A stretch of DNA of 45,978 nucleotides from NCBI RefSeq assembly GCF_001942465.1, contig NZ_MKJY01000466.1, forward strand, positions 1 to 45,978, read 5' to 3'. The position numbers and the translations under genes are program-made. Below, piece after piece: positions 26,235-35,137 of the stretch (position 1 is its first letter; every line of letters begins with the position of its first letter). The notes beneath the pieces are model-generated. The model saw only the letters and a list, made by a program, of their open reading frames with translations, made no database searches and was not told the DNA's origin. This DNA comes from Actinomadura sp. CNU-125 (GTDB lineage: Bacteria > Actinomycetota > Actinomycetes > Streptosporangiales > Streptosporangiaceae).

Positions 26235-26702
26235 GTGTCCAAGCGTCTGAGCGCCGCCCGCCCCATGACCGTGAACGCCGCCGCCGGCCTCGAAGCCGTC
26301 GAGGGCGTCGCCGCCGTCGTGTACGGCGCGTACGTCGGGGTGGAAACGGCCGTCGGCGACCCCGTCGACCCGGTCAGCGCGATCGGCGTGACCGTCCTCG
26401 CCCTCGCGGGCGGGATCGGCATGCTCGCCTGCGCCCGGGGCCTGCTGCGCGCCGACCAGTGGAGCCGCGCCCCCACGGTGCTCACCCAGCTTTTCGCGCT
26501 GCCCGTCGCGTGGTCGCTGTGGCAGGGCGAGCAGTACGCGATCGGCGTGCCGCTCGGCGTCGCCGCCGTCCTCACCCTGATCGCCGTGCTCGCCCCGGCC
26601 AGCACCGCCTGGCTGGTCACCGACCACGACGACGAGGACGACCGGGACGGCCGGGACGAACCGGCCGGCGATCCCGCGGGGAAGACCACCGACGGAAAGT
26701 GA
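26235..26702 (+). CDS. Small integral membrane protein, unknown function
   Basis: 155 residues with four hydrophobic segments: about 14-35 (TVNAAAGLEAVEGVAAVVYG), 52-70 (IGVTVLALAGGIGMLACA), 80-98 (PTVLTQLFALPVAWSLW) and 106-126 (GVPLGVAAVLTLIAVLAPAS). An acidic cytosolic tail follows (DHDDEDDRDGRDE). This is a common actinobacterial arrangement, but I know of no assigned function. It is followed directly by a terminator shared with the convergent sigF gene, so it is a single-gene transcript. Confidence 0.75.
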   Translation: MSKRLSAARPMTVNAAAGLEAVEGVAAVVYGAYVGVETAVGDPVDPVSAIGVTVLALAGGIGMLACARGLLRADQWSRAPTVLTQLFALPVAWSLWQGEQYAIGVPLGVAAVLTLIAVLAPASTAWLVTDHDDEDDRDGRDEPAGDPAGKTTDGK

Positions 26703-26732
26703 CGGGCCCGGCGGCCGAAGCCACCGGGCCCG
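26703..26732. terminator. Bidirectional terminator between the membrane protein gene and sigF
   Basis: CGGGCCCGG and CCGGGCCCG arms (nine pairs), one mismatch, then GGC/GCC around a CGAA loop; sits between convergent stops. Confidence 0.75.
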
Positions 26733-26738
26733 CACGGG

Positions 26739-27550
26739 TCACTCGTCCGCCGTCAGGCCCTCGCGGAGCTGCGCCAGCGTCCGCGCCAGCAGCCGCGACA
26801 CGTGCATCTGCGAGATGCCGAGCTCGGCCGCGATCTGCGACTGCGTCATGTTGCCGAAGAACCGCAGCAGCAGGATCTTCTTCTCCCGCGCGGCAGCTTC
26901 TCCAGCAGCGGCTTGAGGGACTCGCGGTACTCCACGCCCTCCAGCGACTCGTCCACCATGCCGAGCGAGTCGGCCACCGCGGGCGCGTCCTCGTCGCCGG
27001 AGTCGGGCGCGTCCAGGGACACCGTGGAGTAGGCGTTCGCCGACTCCAGGCCCTCCAGGACCTCTTCCTCGCTCATCTGCAGGTGCGCGGCCAGCTCGCT
27101 GACCGTCGGCGCGCGGCCCTCCCGCTGCGCCAGGTCGCTGATCGCCTTGGTGAGCGACAGCTTCAGCTCCTGCAGCCGGCGCGGCACCCGCACCGCCCAG
27201 CCCTTGTCGCGGAAGTGCCGCTTGATCTCGCCGACGATCGTGGGCGTCGCGTACGTGGAGAACTCCACGCCGCGCTCCAGGTCGAACCGGTCGATCGACT
27301 TGATCAGCCCGATCGTGGCGACCTGGATGAGATCGTCCAGCCACTCGCCGCGGTTGCGGAACCGCCGGGCGAGGTACTCCACCAGCGGCAGATGCAGCTC
27401 CACCAGCTGGTCGCGGATGCGCTGGCGCTCCGGGTCGCCCTCGGGCAGCTCGGCGAGGCGCTCGAACAGGTTGCGCGCCCGGGCGCGGTCCGGGACCGCG
27501 CTGTCGGACCGCTCGTTGTCCTCGCCCGCCAAGGTCGTCTTCTCCGTCAC
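26739..27550 (-). CDS. sigF: RNA polymerase sigma factor of the SigB/SigF/SigG group, frameshifted
   Basis: Group 3 sigma factor for stress or development. Region 2 reads [20 protein letters not shown] and [20 protein letters not shown], then [20 protein letters not shown]; region 3 is [19 protein letters not shown]; region 4, in another frame, reads [20 protein letters not shown] and [18 protein letters not shown]. One base is missing or extra near 26885 (LLEKLP then REKKILLL). Start GTG 27550 overlaps the stop of the upstream anti-sigma gene as GTGA, so the two proteins are translationally coupled in the classical rsbW-sigma order. Confidence 0.88.
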
Positions 27551-27975
27551 TGGGACCCACCCGCACCGCGCCGCTTCTGCAGCGTCACGATGACCCGGTC
27601 GTCGGAGCCCACCCGCGCGTCCACCTCGCCCGCCAGCGACGACAGGACCGTCCAGGCGAACGTGTCACGGCTCGGCTCCACGCCGTCCACGGTCAGCACC
27701 GACACCGAGATGCGCATCGCCTCCCCGGTCAGCTCGAACTCGCACGCCAGGTCCGTCCCGGGGACGGCCTGGGCGAGCAACATCGCACACGCCTCGTCGA
27801 CCGCGATGCGCAGGTCCTCGATCTCGTCCAGCGTGAAGTCCAGCCGCGCGGCGAGCCCCGCGGTGGCGGTCCGCAGAACGGACAGGTACGCGCTCGCGGC
27901 GGGCAGCTTCACCGTCACGACGTCGCGGACGGACAACTTCGTACTGGCCGGCATTGCAGCGGTTTCCTCTGTCAC
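27547..27975 (-). CDS. rsbW: Anti-sigma factor, RsbW-type serine kinase
   Basis: 142 residues from GTG 27975, preceded by GGGAG. GHKL-type ATPase: N-box helix [20 protein letters not shown] contains the conserved E-x-x-x-D-E pattern, followed by the strand-turn [19 protein letters not shown] and the C-terminal [20 protein letters not shown]. Such proteins bind their SigF-like partner and phosphorylate an anti-anti-sigma factor, creating a partner-switching stress response. No anti-anti-sigma gene is adjacent. Its promoter region contains two hairpins and the structured repeat described at 28114-28202. Confidence 0.85.
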   Translation of the reverse strand: MTEETAAMPASTKLSVRDVVTVKLPAASAYLSVLRTATAGLAARLDFTLDEIEDLRIAVDEACAMLLAQAVPGTDLACEFELTGEAMRISVSVLTVDGVEPSRDTFAWTVLSSLAGEVDARVGSDDRVIVTLQKRRGAGGSQ

Positions 27976-28031
27976 GTCACTCCCTCGCAGGATGGTCCCG
28001 CTGCCATCGAAACTACCGCCTACGAAGCACC

Positions 28032-28056
28032 ACACGCGCATTCAACTCGCGCGTGT
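28032..28056. repeat. 8-bp inverted repeat upstream of rsbW
   Basis: ACACGCGC, nine bases, GCGCGTGT, followed on the plus strand by TTTATT. Could be an operator for rsbW-sigF or a plus-strand terminator; the sequence does not decide. Confidence 0.4.
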
Positions 28057-28061
28057 TTATT

Positions 28062-28111
28062 GCGGTGGAGGCGGTTCGAGGCCCCGGGGGGCCTTGAACC
28101 GCCTCCACCGC
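28062..28111. repeat. 50-bp near-perfect palindrome
   Basis: Outer arms of 16 perfect pairs (28062-28077 against 28096-28111), one G/T pair, then AGGCCCC/GGGGCCT with a two-base centre. Extremely stable if extruded or transcribed. It adjoins the structured repeat starting at 28114; a weaker trace of its centre (GGCCC followed by GGGGGGCCTT) also precedes the second repeat copy near 40821. Confidence 0.85.
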
Positions 28112-28113
28112 GT

Positions 28114-28202
28114 GCGATTGCTGCATCGCTCCGACTCGCCCAGGGGGCTCGCTGCGCGATCAAGTTCTCGCTTCGCTCGAACTCGGCTTCGCTCGCAATC
28201 GC
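28114..28202. repeat. Structured intergenic repeat, copy 1
   Basis: 89-bp element bounded by GCGATTGC and GCAATCGC. About 90 percent identical to 40857-40944. It contains an inner hairpin, AGTTC with GAACT around TCGCTTCGCTC. It lies between divergent rsbW and an acetyltransferase gene. Similar sequence continues past the right end (CAGTGG and CGCTCTGGCT in both copies). Confidence 0.85.
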
Positions 28203-28260
28203 AGTGGTCCAGGCCCGCTCTGGCTGGGGCGGGGCCGGGGTTGCCGCTTTGGCGATCGCA

Positions 28261-28266
28261 TAGCCT
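28261..28266 (+). promoter_or_regulatory. -10-like hexamer TAGCCT before the acetyltransferase
   Basis: TAGCCT ends seven bases before GTG 28274; no ribosome-binding site. It lies just outside the structured repeat, so the repeat would cover the -35 region and beyond. Confidence 0.45.
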
Positions 28267-28273
28267 GGCCGAC

Positions 28274-28743
28274 GTGATTCGACGTGCGACACCCGATGAC
28301 ATCCCCGACATTCTGCGGCTGATCCGCGAGCTCGCCGACTACGAGCGCGCGCTCCACGAGGTGAAGGCCACCGAGGATCAGCTGCGCGCGAACCTGTTCG
28401 GCGACGAGCCGAAGGTGTTCGCGAACGTCGTCGAGCACGACGGCCGCGTCGTCGGGTTCGCACTGTGGTTCCTCACGTTCTCCACGTGGAACGGCACGCA
28501 CGGCATCTACCTTGAGGACCTGTTCGTCGAACCGGACGTCCGCGGCCACGGCTACGGCAAGCTCCTGCTCACCGAGCTGGCCCGGATCGCCGACGAGCGC
28601 GGCTACGAGCGCGTCGAGTGGTCCGTCCTGACGTGGAACACCCCGGCGATCGAGTTCTACGAGGCGATGGGGGCCCGCCCCCAGGACGAGTGGATGGTCT
28701 ACCGCCTCACCGGCGACGCCCTCACCAAGGCGCCCGGAGCTGA
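28274..28743 (+). CDS. GNAT family N-acetyltransferase (3' end uncertain)
   Basis: Starts at GTG 28274 (MIRRATPDDIPDILRLIREL). The fold is that of diamine/thialysine-type acetyltransferases: VVGFALWFLTFSTWNGTHGI, YLEDLFVEPDVRGHGYGKLL with the acetyl-CoA loop RGHGYG, then VEWSVLTWNTPAIEFYEAMG. The frame given has no stop before 29299, running antisense through sodN; a TGA at 28741-28743, one base out of frame, lies where family members end, so one indel is likely. A terminator at 28804 follows. Substrate probably a polyamine or lysine analogue. Confidence 0.8.
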
Positions 28744-28803
28744 GGAGCGCGGGGCCGAGGCGCCCCGGAGCCGATGCGCCCGGAGCCGAGCCGGACACGA
28801 CCA

Positions 28804-28831
28804 AGGCCCGGTCCCCGTCGGGACCGGGCCT
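28804..28831. terminator. Bidirectional terminator between acetyltransferase gene and sodN
   Basis: Twelve perfect pairs, AGGCCCGGTCCC against GGGACCGGGCCT, loop CGTC, between convergent genes. Confidence 0.85.
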
Positions 28832-28843
28832 CGGGGGCGAGCC

Positions 28844-29242
28844 TTAGCCCTGCTTGGTCTCCCAGAAGATCTTGTCGATCTCCGCGATGTTGGAGAGCAG
28901 TTCCTCGGCCTTCTTGACGTCCATGCTGCCCTTGGTGCCGGCGGCACCGGCCAGCTTGGTGGCGTTGTTGAACAGCTCGTGCAGCTGCGGGTACTTCTCG
29001 AAGTGCGGCGGCTTGAAGTAGTCCGTCCACAGGACCCAGAGGTGCTCCTTGACCAGGTTGGAGCGCTGCTCCTTGATCAGGATCGCCCGGGTGCGGAACT
29101 CCGGGTCCTCGTTGCCGGCGTACTTCTCGCAGATCGCCTTCACCGACTCGGCCTCGATCCGGGCCTGCGCCGGGTCGTAGACGCCACACGGCAGGTCGCA
29201 GTGCGCGGAGACCGTCGTCTTCGGGCGCAGAAGCTTGAACAC
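28844..29242 (-). CDS. sodN: Nickel-containing superoxide dismutase
   Basis: 132 residues. The mature N-terminus HCDLPCGVYDPAQARIEAES is the nickel hook: His1, Cys2 and Cys6 bind nickel. It follows a 14-residue propeptide MFKLLRPKTTVSAH-adjacent region that must be cut off to expose His1. The remainder, including LVKEHLWVLWTDYFKPPHFE, is the four-helix bundle of the hexameric enzyme. The maturation protease SodX is encoded divergently 184 bases away. Start ATG 29242. NiSOD is cytosolic in streptomycetes and is normally induced by nickel. Confidence 0.95.
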   Translation of the reverse strand: MFKLLRPKTTVSAHCDLPCGVYDPAQARIEAESVKAICEKYAGNEDPEFRTRAILIKEQRSNLVKEHLWVLWTDYFKPPHFEKYPQLHELFNNATKLAGAAGTKGSMDVKKAEELLSNIAEIDKIFWETKQG

Positions 29243-29426
29243 CTGCGATTCCTTCCCTCGTTGCGGATCATGCTCAGGGCACCGACACTACCGTTGTGAT
29301 CCCGGCCGCGTGCGGCCAGGGACTCGGTATTTCGGCCTAAGACCCGGGCGCCCCGGAACCCTTCCGCACGGAGTTGTGACCGCCTGCGGTCCGGATATGC
29401 GCGAGCCACGCGTCTTGAGGAGGAGC

Positions 29427-29780
29427 ATGCGGTTCTGGCGGACGGCGGTGGTGGCGGGGGAGTCGATGCTGCCCGGGCTCCGGCCGGGAGACTGGCTGCT
29501 CGTCCGGGACGGTGCGGTGACGGCCGGGGACGTCGCCGTGGTGCGGCACCCCGAACGCGACCTGCTGATCGTCAAGCGGGCGGTGCGCCGGGACGGCACC
29601 GGATGGTGGGTGGAGAGCGACAACCAGCGCGCGGCCGGGCGGCAGGACAGCTGGGACTTCGGCGCCGTGCCGGACGAGCTGGTCGTGGGACGCGTCGTGG
29701 CCCGGTACTGGCCGCCGGCGCGGTGGGGGACGGTCGCGCGACGGCCCGTGCCCCGCGGGGGGGCACGGGCGTCCGCAGGA
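29427..29780 (+). CDS. sodX: Nickel superoxide dismutase maturation protease (3' end uncertain)
   Basis: Starts MRFWRTAVVAGESMLPGL at ATG 29427 behind a strong GAGGAGGAG. It is a short signal-peptidase-like (S24/S26) serine protease: catalytic Ser in GESMLPGLRPGDWLLV and catalytic Lys in DLLIVKRAVRR, then a VESDNQ turn and GRVVARYWPP. It removes the SodN propeptide. The frame shows no stop here and would run antisense through the malic enzyme gene; the real end is probably close to the hairpin at 29744-29770, with a small indel hiding it. Confidence 0.88.
29744..29770. terminator. Terminator between sodX and malic enzyme
   Basis: Eleven-pair stem, GCCCGTGCCCC against GGGGCACGGGC, with a five-base loop in the convergent gap. 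Confidence 0.75.
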
Positions 29781-30971
29781 TCAGACGCGGTTGACGCCTT
29801 CCTTGCGGGCCTGCTCGGCGACGGCGGCGGTGACCGCGGGCGCGACCCGGTCGTCGAACGGGCCGGGGATGACGTAGTCGGCGGTGAGGTCGCCGCCGAC
29901 GATGTCGGCCAGCGCGTTCGCGGCGGCCAGCTTCATGCCCTCGGTGATCGAGTGGGCGCGGACGTCGAGGGCGCCGCGGAAGATGCCCGGGAACGCCAGC
30001 ACGTTGTTGATCTGGTTGGGGAAGTCGCTGCGGCCGGTCGCGACGACCTTGGCGTGCCGGCGGGCGACCTCGGGGTGCACCTCGGGGGTGGGGTTGGACA
30101 GCGCGAACACGATCGCGTTGTCCGACATGGTGGCGACGCACGATTCCTGGACCGTGCTGCCGGACAGGCCGATGAACACGTCGGCGCCCTTCAGCGCCTC
30201 CTCGGTCGAGCCCTTGAGGCCCGTCCGGTTGGTGATCGCGGCGATCCGCTGCTTGATCGGGTTGAGCCCGTCGCGGCCCTCGTAGATGAGGCCCTTGCTG
30301 TCGGACAGGGCGATGTCGCCGATGCCGGCCTCGATGAGGATCTGCGAGACGGCGATGCCGGACGCGCCCGCGCCGGCCACGACGGCGCGCAGCTCCGACA
30401 GGGGCTTGCCGACGAAGCGGGCGGCGTTGGTGAGCGCGGCGAGCGCGACGATCGCGGTGCCGTGCTGGTCGTCGTGGAAGACGGGGATGTCGAGGGCGTC
30501 GCGGAGCCGTTCCTCGATCTCGAAGCAGCGGGGGGCGCTGATGTCCTCCAGGTTGATGCCGCCGAAGCTCGGCGCCATCCGGATCACCGTGTCGACGATC
30601 TCGTCCACGCCCGTGCAGCTGAGGGCGATGGGCACCGAGTCGACGTCGGCGAACTCCTTGAACAGCAGCGACTTGCCCTCCATCACGGGCATGGACGCGG
30701 CCGGGCCGATGTCGCCGAGGCCGAGCACGGCGGTGCCGTCGGTGACGACGGCGACGACCTTGGACGTCCACGTGTACTCGTGGGCGAGCTCGGGACGGTC
30801 GGCGATGGCGGTGCAGACGCGCGCGACGCCGGGCGTGTAGGCGAGGGAAAGATCTTCTTTGTTGCGCACCGGGATGGTCGAGCGCATTTCGAGCTTTCCG
30901 CCCCGGTGCAGCGGAAATGCCGGATCGTCGTCCAGGTTGCGCGGTTCGGTGGGATTGGACTGAGCAGCCAC
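29781..30971 (-). CDS. NAD(P)-dependent malic enzyme
   Basis: 396 residues from GTG 30971; the upstream AGGGG and homology starting at NPTEPRNLDDDPAFPLHRGG support this over longer starts. Oxidatively decarboxylates malate to pyruvate. Features: SLAYTPGVARVCTAIADRPE, GTAVLGLGDIGPAASMPVME, metal-binding acidic segment VFHDDQHGTAIVALAALTNA, dinucleotide fold VVAGAGASGIAVSQIL and ALSNPTPEVHP. It is the short bacterial form lacking the phosphotransacetylase-like extension. It links the TCA cycle to pyruvate and NADPH; kgd is 6 kb away. Confidence 0.93.
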   Translation of the reverse strand: MAAQSNPTEPRNLDDDPAFPLHRGGKLEMRSTIPVRNKEDLSLAYTPGVARVCTAIADRPELAHEYTWTSKVVAVVTDGTAVLGLGDIGPAASMPVMEGKSLLFKEFADVDSVPIALSCTGVDEIVDTVIRMAPSFGGINLEDISAPRCFEIEERLRDALDIPVFHDDQHGTAIVALAALTNAARFVGKPLSELRAVVAGAGASGIAVSQILIEAGIGDIALSDSKGLIYEGRDGLNPIKQRIAAITNRTGLKGSTEEALKGADVFIGLSGSTVQESCVATMSDNAIVFALSNPTPEVHPEVARRHAKVVATGRSDFPNQINNVLAFPGIFRGALDVRAHSITEGMKLAAANALADIVGGDLTADYVIPGPFDDRVAPAVTAAVAEQARKEGVNRV

Positions 30972-31336
30972 AGCGACCCCTGTCTGTGAAAGTTGGTCTG
31001 CTTTCGAGTGATGCCGCCGCGGTGGTGTGGTCTGGTTGCCGCCACCTTGGTGGTCATCTCGCGACGTACGGGGGTCACCCGTTGTCCGATTGTGCCACAC
31101 GGCCCGCCGCCGACCCGGGGGCCGGGGCGGTGGCGACCGTCACGTGACGCCACCGAATCGTCACCGGACGGTCACCTTTCGTGACGATCGCGCGGGTCCG
31201 CGAGACGCAACCGGAGCCTCCTCGTTGTCCGATCGTTTCGCAGCCTTAACCGGCACCATGCCCGTTATGCGCCAAAATGTGCTCCTGACCTCCGGATCCG
31301 CGCGGATCCGCTGAACTTCGACTGGAGGGGGAACCC

Positions 31337-32242
31337 GTGATCACCGGTTCTCTGCGCCGCCGCGCCGTCGCCGCCGGCGCGCTCGTCCTGACGGGGGCCC
31401 TCGCCCTCTCCGCGTGCGGCGAGAAGGAAGACGACGGTGCCGCCGCACCGCAGATCACCTCGTCGGGCGGGGCGGACGCCGAGCTCGCCGCGATGGTGCC
31501 CGAGGAGATCAAGGCGGACGGCAAGATCATCGTCGGCGTGGACGCCTCCTACGCCCCGAACCAGTTCCTCGACGAGGACGGCAAGACCGTCGTCGGCTGG
31601 GACAAGGAGCTGTTCGACGCGGTCGCGTCCAAGCTCGGCCTCAAGACCGAGTGGGTCTCCAGCAAGTTCGAGGCGATCATCCCCGGCGTGCAGTCCGGCA
31701 AGTACGAGGCGGGCGCCTCCTCGTTCACCATCAACGACGAGCGCAAGGCCGCCGTCACGATGGTGAGCTACTTCAACGCGGGCACGCAGTGGGCGACGAA
31801 GAAGGGCAACCCCGCGGGGATCCAGCCCGACGACGCGTGCGGCAAGAAGATCGCCGTCCAGAAGGGCACCGTCCAGGTCCCCGACCTGGAGAAGAAGTCG
31901 GAAGCCTGCGAGGAGGCCGGCAAGCCCAAGATCACCATCGACCAGTACCAGGGCCAGGACCAGGCCACCGCGGCGGTCGTGTCCGGCAAGGACGACGCCG
32001 GGCTGGCCGACTCGCCGATCATCGCCTACGCGGTCAAGCAGACCAACGGCCAGCTCGAACTCCTCGGCGACATCTACGAGGCGGCGCCGTACGGTTACAT
32101 CGTGCAGAAGGACCAGACGAAGTTCGCCGAGGCGATCGCCGCGGCGACCAAGGCGCTGATGGCCGACGGAACCTACAACAAGATCCTCGAGAAGTGGGGC
32201 GTGCAGGCCGGCGCGATCACCGACTCCACGGTGAACCCGTAA
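31337..32242 (+). CDS. Polar amino-acid ABC transporter substrate-binding lipoprotein
   Basis: 301 residues. Lipoprotein signal peptide: basic LRRRAVAAG, hydrophobic ALVLTGALA, lipobox LSAC with the lipidated Cys27. The mature part is a family 3 periplasmic-binding fold: GKIIVGVDASYAPNQFLDED, GWDKELFDAVASKLGL, KYEAGASSFTINDERKAAV and YGYIVQKDQTKFAEAIAAAT. Start GTG 31337 follows GGAGGGGG. Permease and ATPase genes follow immediately, forming a complete importer. The ligand is a polar amino acid or related compound; specificity cannot be read. Confidence 0.9.
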   Translation: MITGSLRRRAVAAGALVLTGALALSACGEKEDDGAAAPQITSSGGADAELAAMVPEEIKADGKIIVGVDASYAPNQFLDEDGKTVVGWDKELFDAVASKLGLKTEWVSSKFEAIIPGVQSGKYEAGASSFTINDERKAAVTMVSYFNAGTQWATKKGNPAGIQPDDACGKKIAVQKGTVQVPDLEKKSEACEEAGKPKITIDQYQGQDQATAAVVSGKDDAGLADSPIIAYAVKQTNGQLELLGDIYEAAPYGYIVQKDQTKFAEAIAAATKALMADGTYNKILEKWGVQAGAITDSTVNP

Positions 32243-32246
32243 GCGT

Positions 32247-33213
32247 ATGACGGAGCCGACCAAGGGGCCGCCGGACGGGGACCGGCCCGCGAACATCGAG
32301 GCCGTTCCCGTCCGGCACCCCGGCCGCTGGGTGGCGGTGGCCGTCATCGTGGTCCTCGCCGCGATGTTCGTCCACATGCTGCTGACGAACGACAAGTTCC
32401 AGTGGTCGTTCATCATCGACAACGCTTTCCGCCCGAACATCATCGAGGGCGTCCGCACGACGATCCTGCTCACCGTCCTGTCGATGGTGATCGGCGTCCT
32501 GCTCGGGATCGTCCTCGCGGTGATGCGGCTGTCGGACAACCCGATCCTCAGCGGCGTCGCCTGGCTCTACACCTGGTTCTTCCGGGCCGTGCCGAGGCTC
32601 GTGCTGGCGATCCTGTTCGGCAACATGGGCATCCTGTACGAGCACTACGACATCGGCGGGGTGCCCTTCGCCGGGCAGCTCGGCGACCTGATGGGCGTCG
32701 ACATCGGCGGCACGCTGTTCTCCGTGGCGCCCGCACGCTGCTCACCGGGTTCATGGCGGGCCTGCTGGCGCTCGCGCTGTCGGAGGCCGCCTACATGGCC
32801 GAGATCGTCCGCGCGGGCATCCTGTCGGTCGACCCCGGCCAGGAGGAGGCCGCGAGCGCGCTCGGCATGTCGCGGATGCAGACGATGCGGCGGGTGGTCC
32901 TGCCGCAGGCGATGCGCGTGATCGTCCCGCCGACGGGCAACGAGACCATCGCGATGCTCAAGGACACCTCCCTGGTGGCGTTCGTGCCCGTCACCAACGA
33001 GCTGTTCTTCCAGCTCCAGGCCGTCGGCACGCGGACCTACCAGGTGTTCCCGATGCTGGTCGCGGCCTGCATCTGGTACCTGATCCTCAGCAGCGTCCTG
33101 CTGATCGCGCAGTACTTCATCGAGCGGCACTTCGCGCGCGGCTCGGGCAACTCCCGGACCTCCCCGGGACGGCTGCGCCTGCGGAGCATCGGCGGCGGCG
33201 GAAAGGGCGGGGC

Positions 33214-33217
<4 letters not shown>
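32247..33217 (+). CDS. Amino-acid ABC transporter permease, frameshifted
   Basis: Membrane subunit of the importer. N-terminal helices include [19 protein letters not shown]; then [38 protein letters not shown] and, after an indel near 32735, [20 protein letters not shown] and [20 protein letters not shown], the EAA loop that docks on the ATPase. The N-terminal cytosolic stretch is longer than in simple HisM/GlnP types. Start ATG 32247 lies four bases after the binding-protein stop; the stop overlaps the ATPase start as ATGA. Confidence 0.88.
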
Positions 33218-34016
<799 letters not shown>

Positions 34017-34044
34017 ACGGAGTCCGCTCCGACGGACGTGACGC

Positions 34045-34075
34045 GCGGCCCGTCCCCGTTACGGGGGCGGGCCGC
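34045..34075 (+). terminator. Terminator after the ABC transporter operon
   Basis: Fourteen-pair stem with one G/T pair, arms 34045-34058 and 34062-34075, loop TTA. Confidence 0.8.
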
Positions 34076-34096
34076 CGCGCGTCCGGGCCGGGCCGT

Positions 34097-34102
34097 TAGT
34101 GT
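34097..34102 (+). promoter_or_regulatory. -10-like hexamer TAGTGT before the MDR oxidoreductase
   Basis: TAGTGT ends six bases before ATG 34109; no ribosome-binding site. Leaderless arrangement identical to that of bioD. Confidence 0.5.
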
Positions 34103-34108
34103 GCGTTC

Positions 34109-35076
34109 ATGTTCGCTGTCACCGCCACGAAGACCGACGCAGACGACCCGCTGGCCGGGCTGACGACCGGGGAACGCCCCGAACCCGAGGTGCCGGACGG
34201 CTGGACGACCGTCACCGTCAAGGCCGCGGCCCTCAACCACCACGACCTGTGGTCCCTCAAGGGGGTCGGGCTGCCCGCCGACCGGCTCCCGATGATCCTC
34301 GGCTGCGACGCGTCCGGGATCGACGCGGACGGCAACGAGGTGATCGTCCACTCGGTGATCGGCGACCCCGACCGGGGCGGCGGCGACGAGACCCTCGACC
34401 CCAAGCGCTCCCTGCTGTCGGAAGCGCACCCCGGCACGCTGGCCGAGAAGGTCGCGGTGCCGCGCCGCAACCTCGTCCCCAAGCCCGCCGGGCTGTCGTT
34501 CGATGAGGCCGCCTGCCTCCCCACCGCGTGGCTGACCGCCTACCGGATGCTGTTCGACAAGGCGGCCCTCGAACCCGGTTCGAGCGTCCTGGTGCAGGCG
34601 CGGGCGGCGGCGTCGCCACGGCCGCGATCGCGCTGGCGTCCGCCGCCGGGTTCCGCGTCTACGCGACCAGCCGCAGCGAGGACAAGCGCCGCCGCGCGCA
34701 GGAACTGGGCGCGGACGCGGCGCTGGAGACGGGCGCGCGGCTGCCCGAGCGGGTCGACGCGGTGATCGAGACGGTCGGGCAGGCGACCTGGGCGCACTCG
34801 CTGAAGTCGCTGCGGCCCGGCGGACGCGTCGTGGTGTCGGGCGCGACGAGCGGCCAGGTGCCCCCGGCCGAGCTGAACCGGGTGTTCTTCCTGCAGCTCC
34901 AGGTGATCGGCTCGACGATGGGCACCCGCGGGCAGTTGGAGCGGCTCGCGCGGTTCCTGGACAAGACGGGCGTCCGCCCGCCCATCGACCGCGTGCTGCC
35001 GCTGCGCGACGCCCGCGAGGGGTTCGCCGCGATGGCCGACGGCGACCTCTTCGGCAAGATCGTCTTCACGCCCTGA
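34109..35076 (+). CDS. Zinc-independent quinone-oxidoreductase-like MDR protein, frameshifted
   Basis: Medium-chain dehydrogenase/reductase. N-terminal GroES-like domain: VTVKAAALNHHDLWSLKGVG and MILGCDASGIDADGNEVIVH; the hinge DEAACLPTAWLTAYRMLF precedes the nucleotide-binding domain, which reads GGGVATAAIALASAAGFRVY, ATSRSEDKRRRAQELGADAA and LRPGGRVVVSGATSG. One G is missing near 34605 (VQ-GAGGG region). No structural zinc cysteines are present, as in quinone oxidoreductases. The substrate is not predictable. A bidirectional terminator separates it from padR. Confidence 0.85.
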
Positions 35077-35090
35077 CGCCGACCGGCGAG

Positions 35091-35137
35091 GCCGTGACCG
35101 GCGGGACGGCCGCCCCGCGCGGCCGCCCGGTCACGGC
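35091..35137. terminator. Bidirectional terminator between MDR gene and padR
   Basis: Outer arms GCCGTGACCGG and CCGGTCACGGC (11 pairs) with further GC pairing inside. The padR stop codon lies within the right arm. Confidence 0.75.

Noticed and set aside
28062..28202. CRISPR array or IS element at the repeat-rich region
   Set aside because: There are no multiple equal-length repeats with spacers, no transposase, and the two copies are 12.7 kb apart.
26459..29299. 946-codon plus-strand frame spanning rsbW, sigF, the repeat, an acetyltransferase and sodN
   Set aside because: Only the part from 28274 resembles a protein; the rest is antisense to well-supported genes.
31081..31236. Direct repeat GTTGTCCGAT at 31081 and 31224 and a CGTCACGTGACG palindrome near 31138, between malic enzyme and the ABC operon
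   Set aside because: Short, not symmetrically placed relative to starts, and compatible with chance; not enough to call an operator.
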